10,270 bases of DNA, from contig JAUYFP010000095.1 in NCBI GenBank assembly GCA_030690875.1, positions 1-10,270 of the forward strand, written 5' to 3'. Below are positions 1 to 5,924 of this stretch, piece after piece; the first letter of the stretch is position 1; every line of letters starts with the position of its first letter. The notes under the pieces are model-generated. The model was not told the DNA's origin, did no database searches, and was given only the letters and a program-made list of their open reading frames with translations. The position numbers were made by a program, and so were the translations under genes. Origin of the DNA: a bacterium. GTDB lineage: Bacteria > Patescibacteriota > Patescibacteriia > UBA1558 > GWA2-36-10.

Positions 1-324
1 AAAGGCATTTTTAATATTTGCCTCAATTATGGCGGCCGGGAAGAAATCGTCCGCGCTCTTAAAAATATCATCAAAGCTGGTTTTAAGCCGGAAGAAGTAA
101 ATCAAGAGCTGATAGCTAATAATTTATATACGGCTGGTTTGCCCGATCCCGATTTGATTATCCGCACTTCGGGCGAACAGCGCTTGTCTAGTTTTTTAAC
201 TTGGCAGTCAGTTTATAGCGAATTGTATTTTACTGACAAGCACTGGCCGGAATTTTCTAAAAGCGATTTAGACTCTGCTTTGTCTGTTTATGCCAGCCGC
301 GCTCGGCGTTTTGGCGGCAACTAA
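1..324 (+). CDS. uppS: Isoprenyl transferase / undecaprenyl diphosphate synthase, 3' part
   Basis: This is the C-terminal 107 residues of a cis-prenyltransferase; the reading frame is already open at base 1. The enzyme condenses isopentenyl diphosphate units onto farnesyl diphosphate to make the C55 lipid carrier used for peptidoglycan and surface polysaccharide assembly, at the inner face of the membrane. Visible family signatures are LNYGGREEI near the start of the fragment, and [16 protein letters not shown] followed by an [13 protein letters not shown] stretch, which form the substrate-binding C-terminal region with the conserved arginines. The ending RRFGG is also typical. The catalytic aspartate and N-terminal half lie outside the window. 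The downstream Smr gene is 24 nt away on the same strand with no terminator between, so the two are probably co-transcribed. Confidence 0.93.
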   Translation, partial: KGIFNICLNYGGREEIVRALKNIIKAGFKPEEVNQELIANNLYTAGLPDPDLIIRTSGEQRLSSFLTWQSVYSELYFTDKHWPEFSKSDLDSALSVYASRARRFGGN

Positions 325-348
325 GTAGTTGGTAATAATAAAATTAAA

Positions 349-645
349 GTGGCCAATAAATATAAACATTTAAGTTTGCCTCAGGCGGAATTTGATTTTC
401 ATAATCGTGGCCTATTGACTCAGCAAGATATTTTGCAATTAGCTGATGATTTTATTATTGATAGTTTGGAAAATAATTTTAGTATTATTTCTTTTATCGT
501 TGGTCGGGGAATCCATTCGGCTAGCGGGCCAGTTATTAAACCACTGGTAGCGGATTTTTTGAAAAATCATCCAGCGGTGAAAAGTTTTTCTGAGGGTAAA
601 TTTACTCAAGGTGGGCAGGGAATTTTTATCGTCAAACTAAAATAG
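349..645 (+). CDS. Small Smr-domain protein
   Basis: This 98-residue protein consists almost entirely of a Smr domain, the fold found at the C-terminus of MutS2 and in stand-alone small MutS-related proteins that bind or cleave branched DNA or RNA. Visible signatures are FDFHNRG at residues 15-21 (the position of the family LDLHG motif), VGRGIHS at 51-57 (family GxGxHS), and a GGQGIFIVKL ending (family GGxGxxxVxL). The start is GTG; no ATG or alternative start exists between it and the in-frame stop of uppS, and there is no clear Shine-Dalgarno sequence. It follows uppS by 24 nt and is probably in the same transcript. The exact substrate cannot be told from sequence. The HNR in place of HG in the first motif is a mild deviation and could affect activity. 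Confidence 0.8.
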   Translation: MANKYKHLSLPQAEFDFHNRGLLTQQDILQLADDFIIDSLENNFSIISFIVGRGIHSASGPVIKPLVADFLKNHPAVKSFSEGKFTQGGQGIFIVKLK

Positions 646-739
646 TTTTTATAGCTTATTCATTAAATTGTCAGGTACCATTGCTTTTTATCGCCCAAAC
701 AGCTAAACTTTAAATTGAATTAACTAATATAAACGAAGT

Positions 740-1339
740 ATGAAAAATTTTACAAAAGGCAATAGGTTTAGCGATCGGAAAAATACCGGTAATTTTGATC
801 GTCGCGACTCTAAGGGTAGAGATTTCTCTCGGCGAGATGCTGGCGCTTTTGGTCGGCCCCAGATGCATAAGGCTATTTGCGATGACTGTGGCCAGTCTTG
901 CGAAGTACCTTTTAAGCCAACGGGCGACAAGCCGGTTTATTGTAGCAATTGTTTCAAAGGCAAGGACAATGCCGGCCCAAGTAGATCTTTTGGCCGGGAT
1001 AATTTTCGGGAGAAAAAAATGTTTAGCGCTATTTGCGATGCCTGTGGCCAGTCTTGCGAAGTGCCGTTTAGACCAACAGGCGATAAACCAGTTTACTGCT
1101 CGAATTGTTTTGGCCAAGATTCTAGGGCTAAAGACAAAAAAGTGGCTGGCGATGGTGCTAACAAGCAATTTGAACATCAGCTTCAGACTATCAATGAAAA
1201 ATTGGATAAAATTCTACAAAATTTGTCCTCAGCAATTCCCAAGAGTCCAGAGTTGATAAAAAAGAAAGTTATTACCAAACCGGAGTCCAAGCCAAAAGCT
1301 GTTAAAGCCAAAAAAACCAAAAAGGCAGTTAAGAAATAG
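740..1339 (+). CDS. Protein with two CxxC-x17-CxxC zinc-binding repeats
   Basis: A 199-residue basic protein with three parts. Residues 1-42 are rich in Arg, Asp, Gly and Phe and look disordered. Two copies of a CxxC-x17-CxxC module follow: Cys47/50/68/71 and Cys99/102/120/123, each with CGQSCEVPF and PTGDKPVYCSNCF; such modules are predicted to bind zinc. Then come a short predicted helix with heptad-like hydrophobics (about 141-163) and a Lys/Ala/Pro-rich tail ending AVKK. Modules of this type are common in Patescibacteria and some archaea and are usually annotated only as CxxC-x17-CxxC domain proteins. The basic flanks suggest nucleic-acid or ribosome binding, which is inference. The two modules match at 25 of 27 residues while differing at many third codon positions, so the duplication is not recent and the protein sequence is under constraint. 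A strong terminator follows, so this gene ends its transcript. Confidence 0.78.
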   Translation: MKNFTKGNRFSDRKNTGNFDRRDSKGRDFSRRDAGAFGRPQMHKAICDDCGQSCEVPFKPTGDKPVYCSNCFKGKDNAGPSRSFGRDNFREKKMFSAICDACGQSCEVPFRPTGDKPVYCSNCFGQDSRAKDKKVAGDGANKQFEHQLQTINEKLDKILQNLSSAIPKSPELIKKKVITKPESKPKAVKAKKTKKAVKK

Positions 1340-1359
1340 TAAATATTTTATTATCGGTT

Positions 1360-1393
1360 AAAAAAGATAAGACCACTGGTCTTGTCTTTTTTT
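1360..1393 (+). terminator. Rho-independent terminator after the zinc-knuckle gene
   Basis: A 15-bp stem (1360-1374 with 1378-1392) has a core of AAGACC/GGTCTT around an ACT loop, one T-G wobble, and an A-tract pairing with a T-tract that runs to 1393. The A/T-symmetrical ends mean it could also work on the minus strand, but no convergent gene is present. Confidence 0.88.
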
Positions 1394-1459
1394 GTTTGAT
1401 TTAAATAAAACAGGTCCTAACCTTGCCAAAAATCAATGTTTCTGGTATCATTGGAACTT

Positions 1460-3259
1460 ATGGAAATCAGAAATATCGCTATTATCGCTCACGTTGACCA
1501 TGGCAAGACCGCACTGACCGACGCTATATTGAGGCAGACCGGCATGTTGTCCGACGAAAGCGCGAGCATGGATTCCAACGCTCTGGAAAAAGAGCGCGGT
1601 ATTACTATTTATTCCAAAAACGCTTCAGTATTTTACAAAGACACCAAAATAAATATCGTGGACACTCCCGGACACGCGGACTTTGGTTCCGAGGTAGAGC
1701 GGGTACTGCGTTCCATTGATAGCGTACTCTTAGTGGTTGATGCTCAGGAAGGTCCAATGCCTCAGACTAGATTTGTTTTGAAAAAGTCATTGGAGCTGGG
1801 CTTAAAGCCGATAGTGGTGATAAATAAAATTGACAAGCCAGCCGCCAATCCCAATCTGGCGCACGAGCAGGTTTTTGATTTATTTTTGGATTTGGGAGCC
1901 ACTGATGAGCAATTGGATTTTACGGCTGTTTATGCCATTGCCAAAAACGGCATGGCCAAAAGATATTTGACCGATGAAGACAAAGACATTAGCCCGCTTT
2001 TGGATGTCATACTAGAAAAAGTTCCAGCCGCTGATTCCAAAATTGATTTGCCTTTGCGTTTTCAATCTTTTAATCTAGCTTATGATAATTTTTTGGGACG
2101 CTTGGCTATTGGCCGGATTTATGAAGGAAGCATTAAAAGCAAAGATAATTTATTTTTGAAAAAAACCAACGGTGAAGCACAAAACAGCCGTGTGACCAAG
2201 CTTTTTACTTTTCACGGATTGGAAAGAAAAGAAACAGAAGAGGCCTTAGCTGGGGACATTGTCATGGTGGCTGGTTTTCCGGATATTGATATTGGCGAGA
2301 CACTTTGTTCATCCGCCGAGCAAACTGCCTTGCCGGCTATTAATGTTGACGAGCCGACAATCTCCTTGGATTTTTTGGTCAACAGTTCTCCTTTTGCCGG
2401 TCGCGAAGGAAAATTTGTCACCAGCAAGCAACTTCGCGAGCGTCTGCAAAAAGAATTGGAAGTAAACGTTGGATTAAAAATTGATTTTACTAGCGATGCT
2501 TTCAAAGTTTACGGACGCGGTGAATTGCATGTGGCCATTCTCATTGAAACCATGCGTCGCGAGGGCTATGAAATACAAGTTTCCCAGCCGCAAGTAATTA
2601 TTGAAGAGAAAGAGGGTAAAAAATTTGAACCATTTGAAGAAGTTACTGTTGATGTGCCGGAAAGCAGTTCGGGAATTGTCATGGAAAAAATTGGCAAGCG
2701 CAAAGGTATTACCACTGATATGAAAATGAACGGCAGTCAAATGCGCTTGATATTTGAGATGCCTACGCGCGGACTTTTGGGCTATCGTGGTGAATTTACT
2801 ATTGATACCAGAGGCGAGGGCATACTTTGCTCACGCGTTATCGGCTATCGTCCTTATGTGGGAGAAATAAAAAAGCGCGATGTCGGTTCCATGGTTTCTA
2901 TGGCTACTGGCAAAGCGTTGGGATTTTCTTTGTTCAATCTTCAGGAGCGTGGCGTGCTCTATATCGGCCCAGGAGTGGAAGTCTATGAAGGTATGGTCAT
3001 TGGTAACACTTCCAAGGGTCTGGACATGATAGTCAATCCAACCAAAGGAAAACAATTGACCAATATGAGAAGTAAAGCCTCAGATGAAGCTATTGCTCTG
3101 ACACCAGCCACTATTTTGAATATTGAAAAAGGATTGGAAGTTATTGCTGAGGATGAATATTTGGAAGTTACTCCGAAAAGCGTGAGACTGCGCAAGCAAT
3201 CATTAACCGAAGTGGAAAGACGTAAAATCAGTCGTCGCGCCGCGGCTAGCGAAGAATAG
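1460..3259 (+). CDS. typA: Ribosome-associated GTPase TypA/BipA
   Basis: A translational GTPase of the EF-G-like family that binds 70S ribosomes and is involved in ribosome assembly and stress or cold adaptation. From the ATG at 1460 it is 599 residues, close to the roughly 600-615 usual for the family. Visible motifs are G1 AHVDHGKT (10-17), the switch I ERGITI, G3 DTPGH (68-72) and G4 NKID (122-125), followed by the beta-barrel domain, the EF-G III and V-like domains and the TypA C-terminal domain, with the family-specific TRGLLGYRGEF and GKQLTNMR stretches. An ATG at 1436 in the same frame adds MFLVSLEL. I prefer 1460 because family members begin at about MEIRNIAIIAHVDHGKT; neither start has a clear Shine-Dalgarno sequence. 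The gene is bounded by terminators on both sides, so it appears monocistronic. No catalytic residue is missing. Confidence 0.96.
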   Translation: MEIRNIAIIAHVDHGKTALTDAILRQTGMLSDESASMDSNALEKERGITIYSKNASVFYKDTKINIVDTPGHADFGSEVERVLRSIDSVLLVVDAQEGPMPQTRFVLKKSLELGLKPIVVINKIDKPAANPNLAHEQVFDLFLDLGATDEQLDFTAVYAIAKNGMAKRYLTDEDKDISPLLDVILEKVPAADSKIDLPLRFQSFNLAYDNFLGRLAIGRIYEGSIKSKDNLFLKKTNGEAQNSRVTKLFTFHGLERKETEEALAGDIVMVAGFPDIDIGETLCSSAEQTALPAINVDEPTISLDFLVNSSPFAGREGKFVTSKQLRERLQKELEVNVGLKIDFTSDAFKVYGRGELHVAILIETMRREGYEIQVSQPQVIIEEKEGKKFEPFEEVTVDVPESSSGIVMEKIGKRKGITTDMKMNGSQMRLIFEMPTRGLLGYRGEFTIDTRGEGILCSRVIGYRPYVGEIKKRDVGSMVSMATGKALGFSLFNLQERGVLYIGPGVEVYEGMVIGNTSKGLDMIVNPTKGKQLTNMRSKASDEAIALTPATILNIEKGLEVIAEDEYLEVTPKSVRLRKQSLTEVERRKISRRAAASEE

Positions 3260-3263
3260 AATT

Positions 3264-3296
3264 AAAAAAGGCAGAACAATCAGTTCTATCTTTTTT
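3264..3296 (+). terminator. Rho-independent terminator after typA
   Basis: The stem 3264-3277 pairs with 3283-3296 around the loop AATCA. AGAAC pairs with GTTCT, then there is one C/A mismatch, one G-T wobble, and an A6 tract paired with a T6 tract. It begins only 4 nt after the typA stop codon. Confidence 0.85.
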
Positions 3297-3308
3297 ATTT
3301 AATCAAGC

Positions 3309-3337
3309 AAGACAATTCAAGTAAAAAATGATATTAT
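3309..3337 (+). promoter_or_regulatory. Predicted promoter of the SGNH hydrolase gene
   Basis: AAGACA (3309-3314), a 17-nt spacer and TATTAT (3332-3337) match a sigma-70-type promoter at 4/6 and 5/6 positions. It lies between the typA terminator and the start codon at 3344. A start site 7 nt after the -10 would fall on the A of the ATG, so the mRNA would be leaderless or nearly so. Confidence 0.5.
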
Positions 3338-3343
3338 TTAGGC

Positions 3344-4147
3344 ATGGAGCAGAGTAATCAAAAATTCAAAATTCCCTCAGTCCGGGTCAATAAATATTGG
3401 GCAAAAAATAAAAAACTTCTACTGTTTTTAATTATAATTTTACTGATTGGTATTTATTTATTCTGGGCGCATTTTTTTATCTACTATCGTTTAGAACAAG
3501 CTGATTTAAGCCCCATTGATCGTCAGCCAACTTATATTATCGGTGACAATCAGGCAAACTCCTCTAATTTAGTTTATGTGGCTTTGGGCGATAGCTTAAC
3601 GGCCGGCGTGGGAGCAAATAAATATGAAGAAGCTTATCCATATCTCTTAGCGGAAAAATTATCTAAAGACAAACAAGGCACAGTTAGCTTAAAAAATTTT
3701 TCCCAGCCCGGAGTTAAAACTAATCAGCTGATTGCTGGTCAACTTGATTCGGCTATTGATTCCCAGCCGGATATTATTAGCTTACTTATTGGCACTAATG
3801 ATGTGCATGGCAATATAAGCGCTAGCGATTTTAAAAAAAATTATGAATATATCTTAACCCGGCTAACTAAGGAAACGTCAGCTAAGATTTATTTGCTTGG
3901 TCTGCCCAATGTTGGTAGCGACGGGTTATTGTGGCCACCTTATAATTATTATTTTAGACAAAAAACCCGAAACAATAATCAGATTATTCAAGCGCTGGCT
4001 GATAAATATGGCCTGACTTACATTGATTTGGAAAAAATCACTTTATCAGCAGTTGAAGAAACTTATTATTCAAAAGATTTATTTCATCCTTCTGCCTATG
4101 CTTATCAGCTTTGGGCGCAAATAATCTATGGCAATATTAGTAAATAG
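3344..4147 (+). CDS. Membrane-anchored SGNH/GDSL-family hydrolase
   Basis: A 267-residue protein with a positively charged N-terminus, one transmembrane segment (about residues 25-48) and an SGNH hydrolase domain that would face the outside of the cell. Family blocks are clear: GDSL at 82-85 with nucleophile Ser84, a glycine in the block II region (SQPGVKT), GTND at 150-153, and DLFH at 245-248 supplying the Asp/His of the catalytic triad. Such enzymes remove or transfer ester-linked acyl groups on lipids, peptidoglycan or glycans; the substrate is not readable here. The gene overlaps the following acyltransferase-3 gene by 20 nt, and coupling of these two families is well known for surface-glycan O-acylation, so the pair likely acts together. 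The mRNA may be leaderless (promoter at 3309-3337). Confidence 0.86.
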   Translation: MEQSNQKFKIPSVRVNKYWAKNKKLLLFLIIILLIGIYLFWAHFFIYYRLEQADLSPIDRQPTYIIGDNQANSSNLVYVALGDSLTAGVGANKYEEAYPYLLAEKLSKDKQGTVSLKNFSQPGVKTNQLIAGQLDSAIDSQPDIISLLIGTNDVHGNISASDFKKNYEYILTRLTKETSAKIYLLGLPNVGSDGLLWPPYNYYFRQKTRNNNQIIQALADKYGLTYIDLEKITLSAVEETYYSKDLFHPSAYAYQLWAQIIYGNISK

Positions 4148-5240
4148 TCCAGTAATTTCGACTTACATTTTTATCATTATTTTTTTAGTGGTAGTTTTAG
4201 CGACGATTAGACGCAAAGGTACTCAAGAGTTTTTTTCCGCCACGGTTTCGCAAGAGCTAAAAGGCTTGGCGATTTTGATGATTGTTTTTGGCCATATTGG
4301 TTATTTTTTGGCTAATGATCATCGTTTTTTATTTCCCTTATCCATTAGCGCCGGCGTGGGAGTAAATTTATTCTTACTGCTATCTGGTTATGGTTTAGCC
4401 ACTAGCTCATTTCGGCAGACTATTTCTATCAAACAATTTTACCAAAAACGCTTACTAAAATTATTTACTCCTTTTTGGTTAGTTTTAGTATTTTTTTTAG
4501 CGCTAGATTATTTTGTCTGGCGTCATACTTATAGTTGGGCTTATATTACTCGCTCGTTTTTAGGTTTATTTCCCAGCGCTGATTTATCAACTGATTTAAA
4601 TTCACCACTCTGGTATTTTTCTCTTATTTTGTTTTATTATCTGATCTTCCCTTTATTTTTTTCCAAAAAATATTATTATTTGTCAGCTCTGCTAATCTAT
4701 ATTATTTCCTATGTATTATTGCGCAATGATCCGAGTTATTTTGTTAATGTAATCCATTTGTATAAAGTCCATTTATTAGCTTTTCCTTTGGGCCTGCTTT
4801 TGGGTGGTTTATATTTCAAGCGGAGCGCGCTAAACAAATTAATAAAAATCGTTAAAGATATTTTACATAAAACCAGCCCCAGCAGAATTATTAGTTATTA
4901 TATTTTTTTCTTTACTCTACTATTAGTAGTTGGTTATACGGCCTATCATTCCAATGTTGATACTGAGCCACTTAAAGAACAACTGACTAGTTTGCTTACA
5001 CTATTGGCGATTTTGATAGTTTTTTTAATTAAAAAATTTGATTTAAAATTATTTTCACTATTCGGCTGGTATTCCTATGAAATATATTTATTGCATTGGC
5101 CGATTCTTTATCGTTATGATTTATTTTATAAATACCTTCCCGCTTGGCTAGCGACTATTTTATATTTAATTTTATTTATTATTCTCAGCTGGCTCTTAAA
5201 AAGAGTTTCTAGTTTATTTGTTTATAAAAGTAAAGGTTGA
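4128..5240 (+). CDS. Acyltransferase family 3 integral membrane protein
   Basis: A 370-residue, highly hydrophobic protein with about ten predicted membrane segments, matching the OafA/NolL-type acyltransferase-3 family. These proteins move acyl groups, usually acetyl, across or onto extracytoplasmic sugars. The signature (R/K)-x10-H is present as Lys45 and His56 in ELKGLAILMIVFGHIGYF, followed by the loop VGVNLFLLLSGYGLATS typical of the second helix, and an LLHWPILY motif in a late helix (family E-x-Y-L-x-H-x-P-like). It starts at an ATG inside the end of the SGNH hydrolase gene (20-nt overlap, different frame), which implies translational coupling. An extra hydrophobic segment (residues 13-27) precedes the family domain. 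The TGA stop overlaps the -35 box of the next promoter. The sequence is AT-rich with many TTA/TTT codons, as expected for a membrane protein in this genome. Confidence 0.88.
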   Translation: MAILVNSPVISTYIFIIIFLVVVLATIRRKGTQEFFSATVSQELKGLAILMIVFGHIGYFLANDHRFLFPLSISAGVGVNLFLLLSGYGLATSSFRQTISIKQFYQKRLLKLFTPFWLVLVFFLALDYFVWRHTYSWAYITRSFLGLFPSADLSTDLNSPLWYFSLILFYYLIFPLFFSKKYYYLSALLIYIISYVLLRNDPSYFVNVIHLYKVHLLAFPLGLLLGGLYFKRSALNKLIKIVKDILHKTSPSRIISYYIFFFTLLLVVGYTAYHSNVDTEPLKEQLTSLLTLLAILIVFLIKKFDLKLFSLFGWYSYEIYLLHWPILYRYDLFYKYLPAWLATILYLILFIILSWLLKRVSSLFVYKSKG

Positions 5241-5265
5241 CATTTCAAGATTTACGTGTTATAAT
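5237..5265 (+). promoter_or_regulatory. Consensus promoter with extended -10, overlapping a stop codon
   Basis: TTGACA (5237-5242), exactly 17 nt, then TATAAT (5260-5265), with TG one base upstream of the -10 (5257-5258). Both hexamers are perfect. The -35 overlaps the TGA stop of the acyltransferase gene (5238-5240). The predicted start is near 5272, at the foot of the stem-loop listed next. Confidence 0.85.
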
Positions 5266-5270
5266 CAATT

Positions 5271-5313
5271 TCCTATCAATAAACGTCTTAAAAAGTGGCG
5301 TTTTTTGTTAGGA
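5271..5313 (+). promoter_or_regulatory. Long stem-loop at the 5' end of the leader
   Basis: Positions 5271-5287 pair with 5297-5313 over 17 positions: 14 Watson-Crick pairs, one G-T wobble and two T/T mismatches, around a 9-nt loop (TTAAAAAGT). The promoter at 5237-5265 predicts transcription starting at about 5272, so the mRNA would open with this hairpin. The inner part (5281-5303), followed by further T residues to 5306, could instead act as a weak terminator for the SGNH-acyltransferase transcript, with the outer pairing competing. Which role applies cannot be decided from sequence. Confidence 0.55.
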
Positions 5314-5353
5314 TAAAGGTCGTTATTTAATAAACCCATTAACAACCACCCCT

Positions 5354-5623
5354 ATGATCTTATTTTTCATCGGAGTTGTCGAGATGGTGATAATTTCCAC
5401 TTGGACCAAAGCGGTAACAGAAACCAAAGTTATATTTAGTGGTATAGTTACCTTGGTCAATGTCTTTATCTGGTATTATGTTTTAGAAACTGTGATAAAT
5501 GACATTACCAATACCCAAGTGATTATCCAATACGCTTCGGGCTGCGCTTTGGGCACGATGCTCTCTACAGCCTATTTTAGCCGACAAGCCAGCAAAAAGA
5601 AAAAATTAGTCGGCCAAAGCTAA
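5354..5623 (+). CDS. Small DUF5698-like (UPF0316-type) membrane protein
   Basis: An 89-residue protein with two or three hydrophobic segments (about 1-17, 27-49 and 58-74) and a lysine-rich C-terminus (ASKKKKLVGQS). The pattern resembles the N-terminal membrane domain called DUF5698 in UPF0316/DUF2179 proteins: an opening hydrophobic helix, a charged loop with TKAVTETK, a second helix with VNVFIWYYVLETVI, and a YASGCALGTMLS stretch matching the family Y-A-x-G-x-A-x-G motif. The cytoplasmic DUF2179 domain usual in longer relatives is absent. Function is unknown. It is driven by the strong promoter at 5237-5265 through an 82-nt leader and ends at the terminator at 5686-5730. The ATG at 5354 has no Shine-Dalgarno sequence; the family match begins right at it. 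The family assignment is from pattern recognition only. Confidence 0.62.
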   Translation: MILFFIGVVEMVIISTWTKAVTETKVIFSGIVTLVNVFIWYYVLETVINDITNTQVIIQYASGCALGTMLSTAYFSRQASKKKKLVGQS

Positions 5624-5685
5624 TCATTAATACAAAAAGATGGATAAGGACAATCCCGATCATCTTGACAAGCAAGAATCAAATT

Positions 5686-5730
5686 AAAAACACCCTTTTG
5701 CCAATTTCGCCTGAGGGTGTTTTTATTTTT
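5686..5730 (+). terminator. Rho-independent terminator, abutting repeat copy 1
   Basis: An 11-bp perfect stem AAAAACACCCT/AGGGTGTTTTT (5686-5696 with 5714-5724) encloses a 17-nt loop and is followed by ATTTTT. The first repeat copy follows almost at once. Confidence 0.9.
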
Positions 5731-5734
5731 TAGT

Positions 5735-5849
5735 TTGACACAGTTAGATAATTTCATCATATTGTATGATGGTTGTAGGATAAAATATATGAATTTATTT
5801 TGTTAATTCTAATATAAAACATTATAAATTGATTATCTAACTGGGTTGA
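5735..5849 (+). repeat. 107-bp MITE-like element, copy 1, with flanking TTGA
   Basis: The core 5739-5845 is bordered by TTGA on each side (5735-5738 and 5846-5849). Its ends are inverted repeats: CAGTTAGATAAT on the left matches ATTATCTAACTG on the right, and this extends to 15 bp with one mismatch in this copy (ACAC in place of ACCC). The interior is very AT-rich, has no ORF, and contains a 7-bp hairpin CATCATA/TATGATG with a TTG loop. It differs from copy 3 at three positions over 107 bp. The upstream T-tract plus AGT is also shared by all three copies. Small size, inverted ends, a possible 4-bp target duplication and lack of coding capacity fit a non-autonomous mobile element, but no transposase is visible here. 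Confidence 0.85.
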
Positions 5850-5874
5850 CTTTTGTGAGGCAAAATAGGATAAT
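5846..5874 (+). promoter_or_regulatory. Predicted promoter of the RhuM-Fic gene
   Basis: TTGACT (5846-5851), a 17-nt spacer and GATAAT (5869-5874), each 5/6 to consensus. The first four bases of the -35 are the right-hand TTGA bordering repeat copy 1, so the element edge supplies the promoter. The predicted start is near 5881, giving a leader of about 44 nt that contains the inverted repeat at 5890-5918. Confidence 0.6.
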
Positions 5875-5889
5875 AAGGGAAGTAAAAAC

Positions 5890-5918
5890 AGGCAAATTTA
5901 TTAATTTTTAATTTGCCT
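5890..5918 (+). promoter_or_regulatory. Inverted repeat in front of the RhuM-Fic start codon
   Basis: AGGCAAATT (5890-5898) and AATTTGCCT (5910-5918) form a perfect 9-bp inverted repeat with an 11-nt spacer, ending 6 nt before the ATG at 5925 and downstream of the predicted transcription start. It could be an operator for the encoded protein or another regulator, or an RNA hairpin near the ribosome entry site. No T-tract follows, so it is not a terminator. Confidence 0.5.
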
Positions 5919-5924
5919 AAAATT

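Noticed and set aside
710..1256. Long ORFs on both strands overlapping the zinc-knuckle gene
   Set aside because: They are shadows of the repetitive coding sequence; only the frame at 740-1339 shows cysteine motifs and a constrained repeat.
1383..1411. A possible typA promoter (TTGTCT, 17 nt, TAAAAC)
   Set aside because: The -35 lies inside the terminator stem and the -10 matches only 4 of 6 bases; not better than chance in this AT-rich DNA.
2212..3195. Several minus-strand and alternative-frame ORFs inside typA
   Set aside because: typA is full length with all GTPase motifs; the overlapping frames show no recognisable domains.
5640..5687. A 15-codon ORF starting at an ATG just after the DUF5698-like gene
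   Set aside because: Too short to judge, without a Shine-Dalgarno sequence, and its end runs into the terminator stem.
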